Source: Chloroflexota bacterium
Lineage (GTDB): Bacteria; Chloroflexota; Anaerolineae; Anaerolineales; Anaerolineaceae
NCBI GenBank assembly: GCA_016838895.1
Contig: JAEKNU010000036.1
Location: forward strand, 1 to 42,218
Length of the DNA: 42,218 bases
Direction of reading: 5' to 3'
The position numbers and the translations under genes were made by a program. Of this stretch, positions 42,143 through 42,218 are shown in pieces; the first letter of the stretch is position 1, and each line of letters begins with the position of its first letter. Below the pieces are notes generated by a model. That model made no database searches, was not told the DNA's origin, and was given only the letters and a program-made list of their open reading frames with translations.

Positions 42143-42218
42143 TATAATGACCCCAAAAAACTAGACCACAAGCTAAGGTAAAATTAATAGAGCTTGTGGA
42201 GGCAAAAAGTGACAGGAA
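42143..42218 (+). mobile_element. Probable left end of an IS3-family (IS150-like) element, cut by the window
   Basis: TATAATGACCCCAAAAAACT resembles the terminal repeats of many IS150-group elements (TGACCCC followed by A run). A hairpin with 9-bp arms CCACAAGCT (42166-42174) and AGCTTGTGG (42191-42199) includes part of a GGAGG site (42198-42202), which would shield the transposase start from outside transcripts. The rest of the element is outside the window. Confidence 0.5.
42209..42218 (+). CDS. Start of a probable transposase gene (orfA), truncated by the window edge
   Basis: GTG at 42209 follows GGAGG by 6 bases and is in the position expected for orfA of an IS3-family element. Only three codons (Met-Thr-Gly) are visible, so this is inferred from context and not from protein similarity. 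Confidence 0.35.

Noticed and set aside
1..42218. CRISPR arrays, tRNA or rRNA genes
   Set aside because: No regularly spaced short repeats and no cloverleaf or rRNA-like sequence were noticed on either strand.

Overview
The window looks like a chromosomal segment of an AT-leaning (about 40% GC) fermentative or anaerobic bacterium. A member of the Chloroflexota (Anaerolineae-like) is my best guess. It rests on the mix of a ChvE/MmsAB-type sugar importer with a lipoprotein binding protein, NarL-type two-component proteins, DUF4870 and DUF2892 membrane proteins and a GAT-type PTS. No rRNA or marker gene is present to prove it.

Region 1 (1-11300, minus strand). Twelve collinear genes read leftward: PTS IIA, IIB and IIC, a small unknown membrane protein, an UlaE-like epimerase, an UlaD/HPS-like decarboxylase or aldolase, the pyruvate (or acetoin) dehydrogenase E1-alpha, E1-beta and E2 subunits, HPr, Enzyme I and a DUF89 phosphatase. 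The locus carries a complete phosphotransfer chain plus enzymes for the imported sugar phosphate and for pyruvate. Two promoters with shared TCACATAT half-sites precede IIA and ulaE.

Region 2 (11301-15461, plus strand). A divergent SorC-type regulator is followed by a HAD phosphatase, a SurE-like nucleotidase, a cupin and a Gfo/Idh/MocA dehydrogenase. These are probably the regulator and accessory enzymes of region 1.

Region 3 (15462-24393). After a gene-poor stretch with three strong hairpins comes a ChvE/MmsAB-type sugar ABC transporter. Its binding protein is an in-frame tandem duplication (723 aa, period 346 aa). Next to it lies the most unusual feature of the window: a protein fusing a sugar-importer-type ABC ATPase domain to a NarL-type histidine kinase. 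It is divergent from a response regulator with the order receiver-HTH-receiver. I propose a transport-coupled sugar-sensing two-component system.

Region 4 (24590-34729). An acetyltransferase, a PH-domain protein, a four-gene surface-glycan cassette (two GT4 glycosyltransferases, a flippase, a methyltransferase-like protein), a GNAT enzyme, two flavodoxin-like proteins, an FkbM methyltransferase, a small membrane protein and a B3/B4-domain protein.

Region 5 (34809-42218). Small membrane proteins, a MOCOS/SufS-like class V aminotransferase with its GntR neighbour, a DEAD-box RNA helicase behind a structured leader with an intrinsic terminator, a TetR regulator, a membrane protein, a radical SAM protein of the SPL family and, at the right edge, what looks like the left end of an IS3-family element. 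No tRNA, rRNA or CRISPR array was recognised. Bases 1-86 hold nothing I can identify.
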